Shown here: positions 34,297 through 43,365 of the stretch, piece by piece | How the letters are laid out: each line of letters starts with the position of its first letter | How positions within the stretch are numbered: position 1 is the stretch's first letter | Assembly: GCA_019636555.1 (NCBI GenBank) | Contig: JAHBXH010000001.1 | Span: 2,886,928 to 2,950,927, forward strand | Length of the DNA stretch: 64,000 nucleotides | Reading direction: 5' to 3' | Source: Phycisphaeraceae bacterium | GTDB taxonomy: Bacteria > Planctomycetota > Phycisphaerae > Phycisphaerales > UBA1924 | The notes under the pieces: model-generated | What the model was told of the DNA's origin: nothing | Databases searched by the model: none | The model's input: the letters and a program-made list of their open reading frames with translations, nothing else | Program-made: the position numbers and the translations under genes

Positions 34297-34974
34297 ATGA
34301 GCGATGTTCCGACAAGCCCGCCGCCTATGAGCCTGAAATCCGGGATGGCGATTACCGCTTTGGTCTTTGCGCTCCTGGGCTTTTGCTTTCCGCTCTTTGG
34401 TCTGGTCGGATTGATTCTGGGCATCATTGCGCTCACACGCGCCAACAACAGACCGAGCGAGTTTGGCGGCAAGGGCCTGGCGATCGCCGGGATTTCGGTC
34501 GGGGGTGCCTCGCTCGTACTTGGTTGCGTGCTGTCCTTTTTCTACCTGGGCATCATGCTACCCGCGCTCGGGAAGGCGCGGCAGGCGGCGAGGCAGATCA
34601 AGAGCGGCACGCAGATACGCTCGATCTCGCAGGCGCTGATGGTGTATGCAGACGAGAACCACGACGCGTTCCCTGAAGTGGGCGCGGATCTGCGCGTCAG
34701 ACTCGGCCAGATAGTCGATCCTGCGGTGTGGGAATCGCCTTCTGCAACTCCCGGCGAGCCCTCATACTTGTACGTCGGAGGCCAGAAAAGCACATTCGAC
34801 GGCAAGCAGGTTCTGCTCTTCGAGAATCCCGCGCTCAACCGGTCCGGCACGAATGTTGGATTCGGTGACTTGAGCGTGCAGTTTCTCGCTCCTGAACAGT
34901 GGCGTCTCATCCTTCCGAACCTGAAAGACGTTACGACCGACACGGGCAAACCGTGGATCTTGCCGAGCAAGTAG
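34297..34974 (+). CDS. DUF4190-type membrane protein with pilin-like tail
   Basis: 225 residues with GGGAG upstream of the ATG. Residues 15-45 and 62-90 are membrane helices around GLVGLILGIIALTRA, the DUF4190 signature. The soluble part begins LPALGKARQAARQIKSGTQIRSISQALMVYADENHDAFPEV, the helix found after the cleaved N-terminus of type IV pilin-like and DUF1559 proteins, although the pilin leader itself is absent. The remaining 100 residues are unrecognised. It converges on the sulfatase gene. Confidence 0.65.
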   Translation: MSDVPTSPPPMSLKSGMAITALVFALLGFCFPLFGLVGLILGIIALTRANNRPSEFGGKGLAIAGISVGGASLVLGCVLSFFYLGIMLPALGKARQAARQIKSGTQIRSISQALMVYADENHDAFPEVGADLRVRLGQIVDPAVWESPSATPGEPSYLYVGGQKSTFDGKQVLLFENPALNRSGTNVGFGDLSVQFLAPEQWRLILPNLKDVTTDTGKPWILPSK

Positions 34975-35001
34975 CAAGCACGGCTTCGCTGCTCGGCCGA
35001 A

Positions 35002-36603
35002 TTACGGCGCCAGCTTTTTGATCCGCGTGCGCGGCGGGAAGTCGCCCATGTCGGATTCGGGAGGATCCGAATCGGTGACCTTCAGGGCCTTGCGGCGCTC
35101 TTCGAGCTGATGCATGAGTCGCTTCTTGACCGAGTCGTATTCGGGATTCGAGATCAGGTTGTTGATCTCGAACGGATCGAACTTCACGTCGTAGAGCTCC
35201 CAGGTGTTGACATCCGGCTCGTAGAAGTGAATGAGCTTGAAGCGGGCGTCGGTCACGCCGTCGTGGCGACGGACGAAGTGCCAACCCGGATACTCGTAGT
35301 AGTGGTAGTAGAAGATTGTGCGCCAGTCGGGCGGATTGTCACCCCGGAGAAGCGGGACGAGTGAGCGGCCCTGCATGTCGTCGGGAATTTTCGCGCCGGC
35401 GATATCGAGGAATGTGGGCGCGAAGTCGAGGTTGGAAACGATCGCGTTGCAGAACGAATCGGGCGGAGTGACGCCCGGCCAGCGCACAAGAAGCGGAGTA
35501 CGGAGCGATGTTTCGTACATCCATCGCTTGTCGAACCAACCGTGCTCGCCGAGGAAAAAGCCCTGGTCGGAGGAATAGATGACGATCGTGCTCTTTGAGA
35601 GGCCCGAGTCGTCGAGATACTTGAGCACGCGCCCGATTCCGTCGTCCATTGCCGCGACGCAGCGCAGGTAGTCCTTGATGAATCGCTGGTATTTCCAGCG
35701 GATGAGTGCGTCGCCGGTGAGCATCGAGTCGCGGAAGCGTGCGTTTCGCGGGACGTATGCCGCGTTCCATGCCGCGAGCTGCTCGGCGTTGAGTTCGGCG
35801 GGCGGGATGAACTTGAGATCGCGATCATCAAGCGTTTCGCCGATCTGCATGTCGGACTGGCGGGCGGGCGTGCCGCGGGCGGAGAGATCTTCGAGCAGCA
35901 GCAACGGCTCGGGAATGAGCTGATCTTCGTAGACGTTGAAGTATTCGGGAGCGGGGTCCCACGGCCGGTGAGGCGACTTGTGCTGGTACATCAGAAAGAA
36001 GGGCTTGGATTTGTCGCGGTCGTCCTTGAGCCAGTCGAGCGCGAGATCGGTGATGATGTTGGTGGTGTAGCCGGTGTAGCGGACCTTCTGTCCGTCGCGG
36101 AACATCTCAGGGTTGTAGTAGGTGCCCTGGTCGTTGAGCACTTCGTAGTGATCGAAGCCGGGCGGATCGGTCGTGAGGTGCCACTTGCCGATGATCGCGG
36201 TGTTGTATCCGGCCTGCTGGAGCAGGCGCGAGACCATCGTTTGATCCGGATTGAGCTTGTTTCGGTTGTGATAGAAGCCGTTGAGATGGCTGTACTTCCC
36301 CGTGATGATGACGGCGCGCGAAGGGCCGCAGATCGAGTTGGTGACGAAGCAGTTGTCGAAACGCATGCCCTCGTGCGCGATGGCGTCGATGTTCGGCGTG
36401 CGGTTGATGCGCGATCCGTAGGCGCTGATGGCCTGGGTGCCATGATCATCCGAGAAGATGAAGAGAATGTTGGGGCGATCCGCTCCGCCTGCAGCTTGTG
36501 CGCGCGCGGCAAAGCAGGCCGCCACGCTCAGGAATGCCGCGAGAAGCACCCGGGAGCAGCGTCGCCGAACGGAAACGCCGACTGTTTCGAAGGATGTTTT
36601 CAT
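35002..36603 (-). CDS. Secreted Cys-type sulfatase
   Basis: 533 residues. Signal peptide to about residue 38. The sulfatase signature is SICGPSRAV: Cys92 in CxPxR, converted to formylglycine by a separate maturase. Metal ligands appear as FSDDHG (residues 50-54) and SSDQGFFLGEHGW. It is an arylsulfatase-like exported enzyme, as in polysaccharide-degrading planctomycetes. ATG 36603 precedes the signal peptide. The frame is open further upstream but without sense. No sulfatase-maturase gene is in the window. Substrate (likely a sulfated glycan) cannot be specified. Confidence 0.93.
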   Translation of the reverse strand: MKTSFETVGVSVRRRCSRVLLAAFLSVAACFAARAQAAGGADRPNILFIFSDDHGTQAISAYGSRINRTPNIDAIAHEGMRFDNCFVTNSICGPSRAVIITGKYSHLNGFYHNRNKLNPDQTMVSRLLQQAGYNTAIIGKWHLTTDPPGFDHYEVLNDQGTYYNPEMFRDGQKVRYTGYTTNIITDLALDWLKDDRDKSKPFFLMYQHKSPHRPWDPAPEYFNVYEDQLIPEPLLLLEDLSARGTPARQSDMQIGETLDDRDLKFIPPAELNAEQLAAWNAAYVPRNARFRDSMLTGDALIRWKYQRFIKDYLRCVAAMDDGIGRVLKYLDDSGLSKSTIVIYSSDQGFFLGEHGWFDKRWMYETSLRTPLLVRWPGVTPPDSFCNAIVSNLDFAPTFLDIAGAKIPDDMQGRSLVPLLRGDNPPDWRTIFYYHYYEYPGWHFVRRHDGVTDARFKLIHFYEPDVNTWELYDVKFDPFEINNLISNPEYDSVKKRLMHQLEERRKALKVTDSDPPESDMGDFPPRTRIKKLAP

Positions 36604-36688
36604 CGGTGCAACCTCCGCGTCTGACGACATGGAGTGTACAGGCGCTGTCATCGCCGTCGAGCCAGCGTCACCGCCTCTATGCTCCGGC

Positions 36689-37141
36689 ATGAATGTGCTC
36701 GAGAAAGTTCGGTCGGTTTCGAAAGAGCTGCGGGCCGGAAAGGGCAATGCCGCGGAATCGTGGGCGCTCGTATCGCGTCTGCTTGCGCGCCTGACGAGCG
36801 ACGGCGTCCGCGTCGAGCAAGTGGTCAAAGCGCGCGACCTCGACGGGCTCGAAGCGCTGATCGACGCGATCGAAGGGAAGGTCGATGCTGCCGCGGCGAC
36901 GCCGATCCCGGAGTTTCCCGCGTCCGAACTCGACGCGGCGATGCGCGCGTTTCACAAGCGGATCAAGGTGAGCCGGCTCGCGGATGAATCGAGGCTCGGC
37001 GGGCGGTACACGTCCGGAGGGCGACACTCCGACATTGACGCGATCAAGCCGCCCGATGGATTCCCAGACCAGATCTGGCAAGCGCTCGTGCGCGCGGGAA
37101 AACTGAAAGACATGGGCGGCGGGTTTTACAGCGAAGCGTGA
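36689..37141 (+). CDS. Hypothetical protein
   Basis: 150 residues, divergent from the sulfatase. Mostly helical: VLEKVRSVSKELRAGKGNAAESWALVSRLLARL, then SELDAAMRAFHKRIKVSRLADESRLGGRYTSGGRHSDIDAIKPPDGFP. No signal, membrane or metal-binding motif. An in-frame extension upstream to 36458 overlaps the antisense of the sulfatase signal peptide and is not believed. Family not recognised. Confidence 0.65.
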   Translation: MNVLEKVRSVSKELRAGKGNAAESWALVSRLLARLTSDGVRVEQVVKARDLDGLEALIDAIEGKVDAAAATPIPEFPASELDAAMRAFHKRIKVSRLADESRLGGRYTSGGRHSDIDAIKPPDGFPDQIWQALVRAGKLKDMGGGFYSEA

Positions 37142-37145
37142 AAAG

Positions 37146-39086
37146 TTACGGCTGCTGAGGCGGCCCCAGCAGCGGCGTCTTCACCGGCGCCGCGATCCCA
37201 ACAAATACAACGACTCCGTCTCCGCCGGGATTGGTCTGCACCGGAAGAGGGAGCCAGTTGTTCGCGAGCCAGACATTCCCCGACGGGTCGATCGAAACAC
37301 CGGTGATGCGCTGGAGCGCATCGCTGTGAAACCCGAATGGGGCGATCGGTGTTCCGTCGTTGTGAAACGCGGAGACGCGGTTGCCGCCGAAATTGGCGAC
37401 CCAGATATTATCGTCGCCATCGACCGCGATGCCCCAGGGGATGAAGATGCCGCCGCCGGTGAACCGGGCGAGCGTCGCTCCTGTCGGAGAGAGCTTGGAA
37501 ACCGAGGCGTGATCGAGATCGGGGAGAAGAGGACCGTAGATGGAATCGATGGTGTCGCCGCACTCGTAGCACGGAACGTGGATGATTCCCGAATTGGAAA
37601 CATACACGTCGCCGACACTGTCGATCGCGATGCCCATCGGGGCCGTGATCTGCGCGTCCGACGCGGCATGTGCGAGCGGAACTCCGGCCGGTGAGAGCAG
37701 AACCGCAGTGTCCTGTCCATTCAGGGTCACCCACGCATTGCTTGCGTGGTCGATCGCGATCCCGAAAGGTTTCACATCGGTGATTCCGAGGCACTCGTCG
37801 ACGATTTGATTGCTGGTGAAATCGAAGATCCAATTGGTGTTGGGGTTGCCGTTCGCGTATCGCGTCACGCTTCCGCCGCAGGAGTTGGCGATCCAAATAT
37901 TCCCTCCGTGATCAGAAACGGTGGCCTGCGGACCGGCGACGCAACCCTGTGTGTAGCCGGTCGATGGGCTGACCGGTGTTCCAGTCGCGCTAAAGAGCGA
38001 GACGCTATTGGCGGCCGGCGCGAACTGACACGGGCATGTGGAGCCGAAGAAGCCGAAGTTGCCGACCCACGCTTGCCCGAAGGGATCGACCGCCATCCCG
38101 TAGCCAGCGCCGTCGACGCCGGCGCTGAAACCGTTGTAGGGAGCGCCGGGGAAGTCTTGGCCGCTGGGGGTGAGTCTCGAGAGCACTTTGCTGCCGCAGG
38201 TCGGGAGCGAGTGATTGTTTCGGAAGCCGTAGTTGTTGTTGACCCAGGCGTTTCCTTGTGCGTCGAACGCGATCGCGCCGGGCCCGTCGAATTCATGGCC
38301 GTTCCCGTCGTACTTGAGCGCGAGCGCCCAAGTCACCGGCGCCTGGTCGAGAAAAGGTTGATAGGGCTGCGTTGCGAGAGAGAGCTCGAAGAGCGCCAGC
38401 GGATGATGCCAGGTGTTATGCGCGATATCGATCGCGGCGTCGAGCGTGTTGAGGGGGACGGGCCCGCCAGGAGGTGCCGCGGCGAGGAAGAATCCCGCCG
38501 TATTGATTCCGCGCACAGCGCCTGCGAGCGCATTGGAGAGAGAATTGAACATCGCCATCGTGGTAGTGAGCGATCCGTTCGGCTTGGTCGCGAGAACATG
38601 CCCGACGTTTCCCGTGCGGATGTCGACGAGATTGCGCAGCGTCGCGCTGGCGTTCTGAAGGCCGGGTCCTTTTCCTCCGATCGATGTTCCGTCGATGAAC
38701 TGAGCCATTGCCATTGCCGTGGCGATCGTGGTGCGCTCGTTGATCGTGGCAAGTCCGCGGAAGGGCTGCGTGCCCAGCACCGTGGCGAGACGGACCGTCG
38801 GGAGAGGACCGTCGGCGACGAGATAGAAGACATCGCCTCGATTAGGAGAAGGCGTGTATTCGATCGAAAAGTTACCGGCCCCATCGGCGATCGCCCAGCC
38901 CAAAGCCTGCTCCCCTGCGGCTTTCTGCTTGCCGGCGAGGTAGAGCGTGACCGATGCGAACGGAATCGGCGCGTTTCCGGATCGGACGCGCCCGTGGACC
39001 ATCTGCATGTCCGGGGCGCTGGCTCGAACCTGGCCGAACACCACATTCGCGAGGAGCAACGCCATCGCCGCTACAAATAGTCTCAT
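37146..39086 (-). CDS. Secreted NHL-repeat protein with N-terminal carboxypeptidase regulatory-like domain
   Basis: 646 residues, ATG 39086 with a GGAGG box 6 nt upstream. A signal peptide (residues 1-18) precedes MVHGRVRSGNAPIPFASVTLYLAGK, a carboxypeptidase regulatory-like beta-sandwich. From about residue 280 the NHL-type blades repeat: PGAIAFDAQGNAWVNN, YGMAVDPFGQAWVGN, FGIAIDHASNAWVTL, MGIAIDSVGDVYVSN, WGIAVDGDDNIWVAN, VSIDPSGNVWLAN, at roughly 60-residue spacing, forming a propeller. It is a scaffold or sugar-binding type surface protein. Ligand unknown. Confidence 0.85.
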   Translation of the reverse strand: MRLFVAAMALLLANVVFGQVRASAPDMQMVHGRVRSGNAPIPFASVTLYLAGKQKAAGEQALGWAIADGAGNFSIEYTPSPNRGDVFYLVADGPLPTVRLATVLGTQPFRGLATINERTTIATAMAMAQFIDGTSIGGKGPGLQNASATLRNLVDIRTGNVGHVLATKPNGSLTTTMAMFNSLSNALAGAVRGINTAGFFLAAAPPGGPVPLNTLDAAIDIAHNTWHHPLALFELSLATQPYQPFLDQAPVTWALALKYDGNGHEFDGPGAIAFDAQGNAWVNNNYGFRNNHSLPTCGSKVLSRLTPSGQDFPGAPYNGFSAGVDGAGYGMAVDPFGQAWVGNFGFFGSTCPCQFAPAANSVSLFSATGTPVSPSTGYTQGCVAGPQATVSDHGGNIWIANSCGGSVTRYANGNPNTNWIFDFTSNQIVDECLGITDVKPFGIAIDHASNAWVTLNGQDTAVLLSPAGVPLAHAASDAQITAPMGIAIDSVGDVYVSNSGIIHVPCYECGDTIDSIYGPLLPDLDHASVSKLSPTGATLARFTGGGIFIPWGIAVDGDDNIWVANFGGNRVSAFHNDGTPIAPFGFHSDALQRITGVSIDPSGNVWLANNWLPLPVQTNPGGDGVVVFVGIAAPVKTPLLGPPQQP

Positions 39087-39541
39087 CGAACACCTCCGCG
39101 CTTCGAGTTGTGTGAAGCAGAATGCTTTGGCCGCCCCCAACAGGTGATCGGGGTTCGCAGGAAGAGAGCAACAAAGGGGCCAAAGAGCGGCCGCCTCGCA
39201 TATGGATCTAAGTTCAAATCTACTTGGCGAAGCCGTTTCAGTCAAGGCGATCTGCGGTTTGATTGGCGGCGTTCGCAAAATGAAGACAAGATCATTTTGG
39301 CGTGCGGAGCGTCAACGAATTTCGGACATCGATGTTGCGGTAAGCGAAGCGACTCAATTCGGCGTGATGGCATCTGAATCGTGTAGACGGATTCTCCGCG
39401 CGACGGAGTAACAGAGCGCTTCGGGTTTGGCGTGCACCGAAAAGCGCAGGCGGCCGGGCGCGGCGCCGATCTTTCTTGACCTGATTTGGTGCTCACGCGT
39501 ACCGGCAGCGTGTATCATCGTTGAAACGGGGAGCAATCCAC
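39087..39541. other. Intergenic region, nothing recognised
   Basis: Divergent gap between the NHL protein and the AsmA-like protein. It is less GC-rich than the surroundings. Small frames (for example 39202-39411) do not look coding. A TTGACC at 39476-39481 could be a -35 box but has no good -10 at the right distance. A GGGAG box precedes ATG 39542. Confidence 0.4.
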
Positions 39542-40432
39542 ATGATCAAGAAACTGATGCTGGTCGTCTTCGCGCTCGTGTTGCTCGTGATCGGAGCGGT
39601 CGTCTTCGCGTTCTATTCCATTGATTCGATTGCCAAGCGCGCGATCGAATCGGGCGGCACGTACGCGCTCGGAGTCCCCACCACGCTCAACTCGGCCGAC
39701 GTCGGGATCCTCGGCGGCACGTTCAGCATGTCGGGCCTGAACGTCGCGAATCCGCCGGGGTATGGGTCTTCGCCCTTTCTGTCGCTCGGGGACGGGAGCG
39801 TCGCGGTCTCTTTTTCTTCGCTTCGCGAGTCGACCGTGCGGCTCCCCCACCTCTCGCTCGACGACCTGAATGTCTCTCTCGAAAAGAAAGGCGGAAAGGC
39901 CAACTACTCGGTTATCCTCGACAATCTGTCGAAGTTGAGTTCGGGCAGTTCCCCTTCCAAGAGCAGCGGCAACGAGAAGAAATTTGTCATCAACGAGCTC
40001 TCGCTGAAGAACATCAAGGTCGGTGTTGATCTTGTCGGCGGACCTGGTGCGATCGGCAATCTCACGAAGGTGACGATCCCGATTCAGGAAGTGAAGCTTG
40101 AGAACGTCGGCCAGACGGGCTCGGGAGTCGGGGGAAGCGGGGTCACGCTCTCGCAGCTTTCATCGATCATCGTGCAGGCGGTGCTGGCCGCGGCTGCGGA
40201 AAAAGGAAACGGGATTCTGCCGACAGAAATCCTTGGCGAATTGCAGGGCGGTTTGGCGAATCTCGGTCAACTCGACAAGCTGGGGATGAAAGTGCTCGCC
40301 GACCCGAAGGAACTGGAAAAGCTCAGCGCGGGCAAAGTGACCGAAGCGGTCGAACAGGGAAAGAAAGCGGTGGACGACGCCGCGAAGAAAGCGACCGACC
40401 TGATTCCCGGCTTGTTCGACAAGAAGAAGTGA
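39542..40432 (+). CDS. AsmA-like inner membrane-anchored protein
   Basis: 296 residues with GGGAG 8 nt before the ATG. A single N-terminal membrane helix (LMLVVFALVLLVIGAVVFAFY) is followed by an AsmA-type beta-strand domain: GVPTTLNSADVGILGGTFSMSGLNVANPPGYGSSPFLSLGDG...VRLPHLSLDDLNVSLEKKG. The C-terminal part is amphipathic and Lys-rich (VTEAVEQGKKAVDDAAKKATDLIPGLFDKKK). AsmA-like proteins act at the outer membrane interface, possibly in lipid transport. Exact role unknown. Convergent with the calpain-like gene. Confidence 0.72.
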   Translation: MIKKLMLVVFALVLLVIGAVVFAFYSIDSIAKRAIESGGTYALGVPTTLNSADVGILGGTFSMSGLNVANPPGYGSSPFLSLGDGSVAVSFSSLRESTVRLPHLSLDDLNVSLEKKGGKANYSVILDNLSKLSSGSSPSKSSGNEKKFVINELSLKNIKVGVDLVGGPGAIGNLTKVTIPIQEVKLENVGQTGSGVGGSGVTLSQLSSIIVQAVLAAAAEKGNGILPTEILGELQGGLANLGQLDKLGMKVLADPKELEKLSAGKVTEAVEQGKKAVDDAAKKATDLIPGLFDKKK

Positions 40433-40435
40433 GCG

Positions 40436-41638
40436 CTAACGCCCGCCACTGGTCTTGCCGCTGCGAACGCCCGTGGTCGTTGCGGAGATGTCGAGTTCGA
40501 TCTCGAGCGCGCCGAAGATCTGAACGAAGTCCTTCATCGGAACCTTGAAAATGCCGTTCTCGGTGGGATATCCGTTCTCAAGCCCGGGCGCTCCCTTGGG
40601 CTTGTGCGTGTTTCCGTGCGGGTTCCAGATGACGACCTGATCCCCCTGCTGCTCATAGCCGATGATCGCGTAGGCGTGGCGGCTGGAAATTCCCGGCGGC
40701 TGCGCTTCGGGATAGGTGCCGGCTCCGACAAGCTTCTTTTTCGAGAGCGCGTTCTTGAGCTTGTCGCGCGTCATCCGCGTGATTTCCTGAGGCTGAGCGC
40801 GGAGCTGAAACTTGTATTCGCCTTTGCCTGAGACCTGAACCGAGGACTTGATCAGGAACTGCTCGGATTCGTGTCCGGTGAGCACACGGATCGTGGTGAG
40901 CATCGTGCCCCCGAAGGCGATCGCGTCGGAAGCGACCCCTTCCTTGTGCACTTCGGGAAACTGTGCCTGTCGGAGCGTTCCGAACGCCTTTTCGAAAACC
41001 GCGACCCAAGTGCCTTCTTCGCCGGTCGTGGAGGACGTCGCGATTTCGGCATCGGTGAGCGGAGGGATCACGATCGTTTCGTTGTCAGCAAAGCTGACCT
41101 TGATCATTCCGTTGCGCTGGATCGCGATCATCCGGCGCACCGCATCGTGCTGCTTGTTCACGAGCGCGCCGATCATCGAAACGAAGTAGCAATCGCCCAG
41201 CATCCCCTGCTTGAACTGCTTGAGATCCACCGTCGGGTATCGGAAAAGATCGCGATTCGGATCGGCGATGCGTTTGCGCGCGATCTCGAAGCCTTTGTTC
41301 CAATTCGGCCCTCCAAAGTAGCGCACTTCGGGGCGTCCTTCCGCCGTGGCGTCGTCCGTCTTCTCCGCCTTCGGCGCCGACTGCTTGAAATAGTCAAGGG
41401 TCATCGGAGGCACGGAATATCCGAGCCGCAGCATGGTCTTGATCGCGCCGATCGCCGCGGCTTCGTCTCCTTTGATGCTCGGCTCGATCACCAGGCGATC
41501 GATCTCCTCCGGCGAAAGGGACCCGTTGTGGTTGAGATCCCATTTGGTGAAATTTGTCGTGACGATGTCGATGAAATCCGGCGCCGGTTTGGGCTCCGGC
41601 ACCGCGAGCAGCAGGATTGCGCAAAGGAGAATGGTCAT
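40436..41638 (-). CDS. Secreted calpain-like cysteine protease (C2 family) with EF-hand
   Basis: 400 residues from ATG 41638. A short hydrophobic N-terminus is followed by an EF-hand (DLNHNGSLSPEE, residues 34-45; Asp34, Asn36, Asn38, Ser40, Glu45). The C2 protease core begins near residue 105. Catalytic Cys150 lies in KQGMLGDCYF, His321 in SRHAYAIIGYE and Asn339 in IWNPHGN, the C-H-N triad of calpains in order and spacing. Calpains in bacteria are uncommon. The calcium-binding loop near the N-terminus suggests regulation. Target unknown. The gene is divergent from the TerB-like gene. Confidence 0.85.
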   Translation of the reverse strand: MTILLCAILLLAVPEPKPAPDFIDIVTTNFTKWDLNHNGSLSPEEIDRLVIEPSIKGDEAAAIGAIKTMLRLGYSVPPMTLDYFKQSAPKAEKTDDATAEGRPEVRYFGGPNWNKGFEIARKRIADPNRDLFRYPTVDLKQFKQGMLGDCYFVSMIGALVNKQHDAVRRMIAIQRNGMIKVSFADNETIVIPPLTDAEIATSSTTGEEGTWVAVFEKAFGTLRQAQFPEVHKEGVASDAIAFGGTMLTTIRVLTGHESEQFLIKSSVQVSGKGEYKFQLRAQPQEITRMTRDKLKNALSKKKLVGAGTYPEAQPPGISSRHAYAIIGYEQQGDQVVIWNPHGNTHKPKGAPGLENGYPTENGIFKVPMKDFVQIFGALEIELDISATTTGVRSGKTSGGR

Positions 41639-41760
41639 GCGGCCATGGTAATCGATTTGCCAGCGGCAAACACGTCCGAATCCCGGTAGAATCACGCCCC
41701 CCCGGGTTTGGAAAGCTCTTCGTCGAATTCGCGCCGCCGGCGCCAGCAAGGAGTCTTGAG

Positions 41761-42342
41761 ATGAGTTTCTCGCAGTCGCATGATGCCTTTAAGGAGCGCG
41801 GACAGAGCCTTGAAGACAGCTATTTTCGGACGCGCGACGTTCAGATGGTGGACAAGCTTCGCGGCATCTTCGAGAACAAGATGGCCAAGGATGCCATCAC
41901 CAAAGCGACCGGAATCACGAACGATGAATTCCTCGATCGTGTCGTTCGGCTCAATATGAACGGCGAAATGCTGACGGCGTTCAAGCTCTTCCCGCTCGTC
42001 GAGGTCGCGTGGGCGGACGGAACATTCGATCAGGCGGAGGCCGACGCGGTCATCAGCGCGGCGGCGAAGCAGGGCATTCCGCGGAACAGCGAAGTGCTTG
42101 CGCACCTGAAGAACTGGCTCAACAAAGGACCGACTCCGGACGGGCGGACGCTCTGGAAGATGTACGCGGCGGAGCTGCGCAAGACCTTGAGCAAGCAGGA
42201 ACTCGACACGTTCCGGGAAGATCTGCTGAAATACGCGCACCAGGTCGCGGAAGCCAGCGGCGGGATCCTCAAGGTTTTCTTCACCGAGAGCGCATCGGAA
42301 AAGAAGGCGATCGAAGCTATTCGAAAAGAACTGACGGTCTGA
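41761..42342 (+). CDS. TerB-like domain protein
   Basis: 193 residues with AAGGAG 7 nt before ATG 41761. Helical: LFPLVEVAWADGTFDQAEADAVISAAAKQGIPRNSEVLAHLKNWL resembles the TerB/tellurite-resistance helical bundle, whose WADG segment and spacing of acidic residues match. No other recognised motif. Whether it has any link to tellurite is unknown, as TerB-like domains occur in many stress proteins. Confidence 0.65.
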   Translation: MSFSQSHDAFKERGQSLEDSYFRTRDVQMVDKLRGIFENKMAKDAITKATGITNDEFLDRVVRLNMNGEMLTAFKLFPLVEVAWADGTFDQAEADAVISAAAKQGIPRNSEVLAHLKNWLNKGPTPDGRTLWKMYAAELRKTLSKQELDTFREDLLKYAHQVAEASGGILKVFFTESASEKKAIEAIRKELTV

Positions 42343-42381
42343 TTTTCGCGGCTTGCAAGTGAACGAGTGATCGCGTTGGTC

Positions 42382-42822
42382 TCAATGCGCCGGTGTTTGC
42401 AGGAGGCACTGCGGGATGCGCTGCTGCTCGAGCAGAGTTGCAAAGAGAGGAATTTTCGGCGGCAAGTAACAAACGCGATCCATGATGCGCGTGCCCGTCG
42501 AAGTCGCCGCGAATGTGTGCGTGTGCTCCCAAAATGAATACGGGCCTCGCACTTGAAGATCGACAAAGCGGTGCGGCGGTTCGAAAAGCGTGATTTCCGT
42601 CCGCCAGCGGAGCGGGATTCCTCGAAGCCGGATGCTGTAATCGATCCGCGCGCCCTGCTTCATTTGAATCGGGCGGGGCGTCAGAATGCGGAAGTTGAGC
42701 CACGGAGGCGTGATGGCCTCGAGGTTTTCCGGCGCTGCGAAAAACGGGAAGACCGAGTCGAGCGGGAGCGGAAGCTCCTGCGAGATCTCGAGGATAAAGA
42801 TTGCGTGGTCACGCAGAAGCAT
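42382..42822 (-). CDS. SRPBCC-family (START-like) ligand-binding protein
   Basis: 146 residues from ATG 42822. The longer frame starts with an Arg-rich stretch not likely to be coding. The pattern LDSVFPFFAAPENLEAITPPWLNFRIL...GARIDYSIRLRGIPLRWRTEITLFEPPHRFVDLQVRGPYSFWEHTHTFAAT is that of single-domain SRPBCC proteins (polyketide cyclase/ cell-division-inhibitor-like group), where the same HTHTF block occurs. Ligand unknown. Confidence 0.82.
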   Translation of the reverse strand: MLLRDHAIFILEISQELPLPLDSVFPFFAAPENLEAITPPWLNFRILTPRPIQMKQGARIDYSIRLRGIPLRWRTEITLFEPPHRFVDLQVRGPYSFWEHTHTFAATSTGTRIMDRVCYLPPKIPLFATLLEQQRIPQCLLQTPAH

Positions 42823-42885
42823 TCGCCGCCGGCGACCGATTCGGATTCGCCTACGTGATAGGCTCAAGGCATCGAGGAGGTACCG

Positions 42886-43353
42886 ATGCGAACTGCTTTC
42901 CTGTCGGCGTTCTGCTGCTTCTTGCTTGCCGCGGTTGCGGCATGCGAGTCGGATGCGGTTTCCAAAAACGTTGCGGAATCGAAAGCGATCGAATCGGTCA
43001 TAGGGACCTGGACTCTGGATTCGATCGGGGACAAGGGCTTCATGCAGCTTGTGCCGCAGGATGCGCCGGTGAAGAAACCGACGCTCGACATCAGCGCTGA
43101 CGGGAGCGTGTCGGGGTTTGCGGGTGTCAATCGGTTGATGTCGAAGATCGATCTTGATGCACTTTCGAAAGGCGATTTCAAACTCTCACCGACCGGCACG
43201 ACCATGATGGCCGGCCCCGAGTACGCGATGAAATTGGAGCGCGAGTATCTTGACGCGCTCTGGAGAGTGCGCAACTTCAAGATCGACGGGTCAAAGCTGA
43301 CGCTCACCGACGGAGCGACGCAGATCATGCAGTTTGTTCGCGGCGGCTCGTGA
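42886..43353 (+). CDS. META-domain lipoprotein
   Basis: 155 residues with GAGGAGG 7 nt before the ATG. The signal ends with a lipobox LAAVAAC (Cys20), so it is anchored in a membrane. The remainder fits the META/HslJ pattern: IGTWTLDSIG near residue 40, SGFAGVNRL at about 78 (the conserved GxxGCNR-like turn) and a final LTLTDGATQIMQFVR strand. Such lipoproteins are linked to stress or motility in other bacteria. Role here unknown. Confidence 0.8.
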   Translation: MRTAFLSAFCCFLLAAVAACESDAVSKNVAESKAIESVIGTWTLDSIGDKGFMQLVPQDAPVKKPTLDISADGSVSGFAGVNRLMSKIDLDALSKGDFKLSPTGTTMMAGPEYAMKLEREYLDALWRVRNFKIDGSKLTLTDGATQIMQFVRGGS

Positions 43354-43365
43354 CGCGATCGCGAG

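Noticed and set aside
36458..36688. N-terminal extension of the hypothetical gene at 36689
   Set aside because: It lies antisense to the sulfatase signal peptide region. ATG 36689 gives a clean start.
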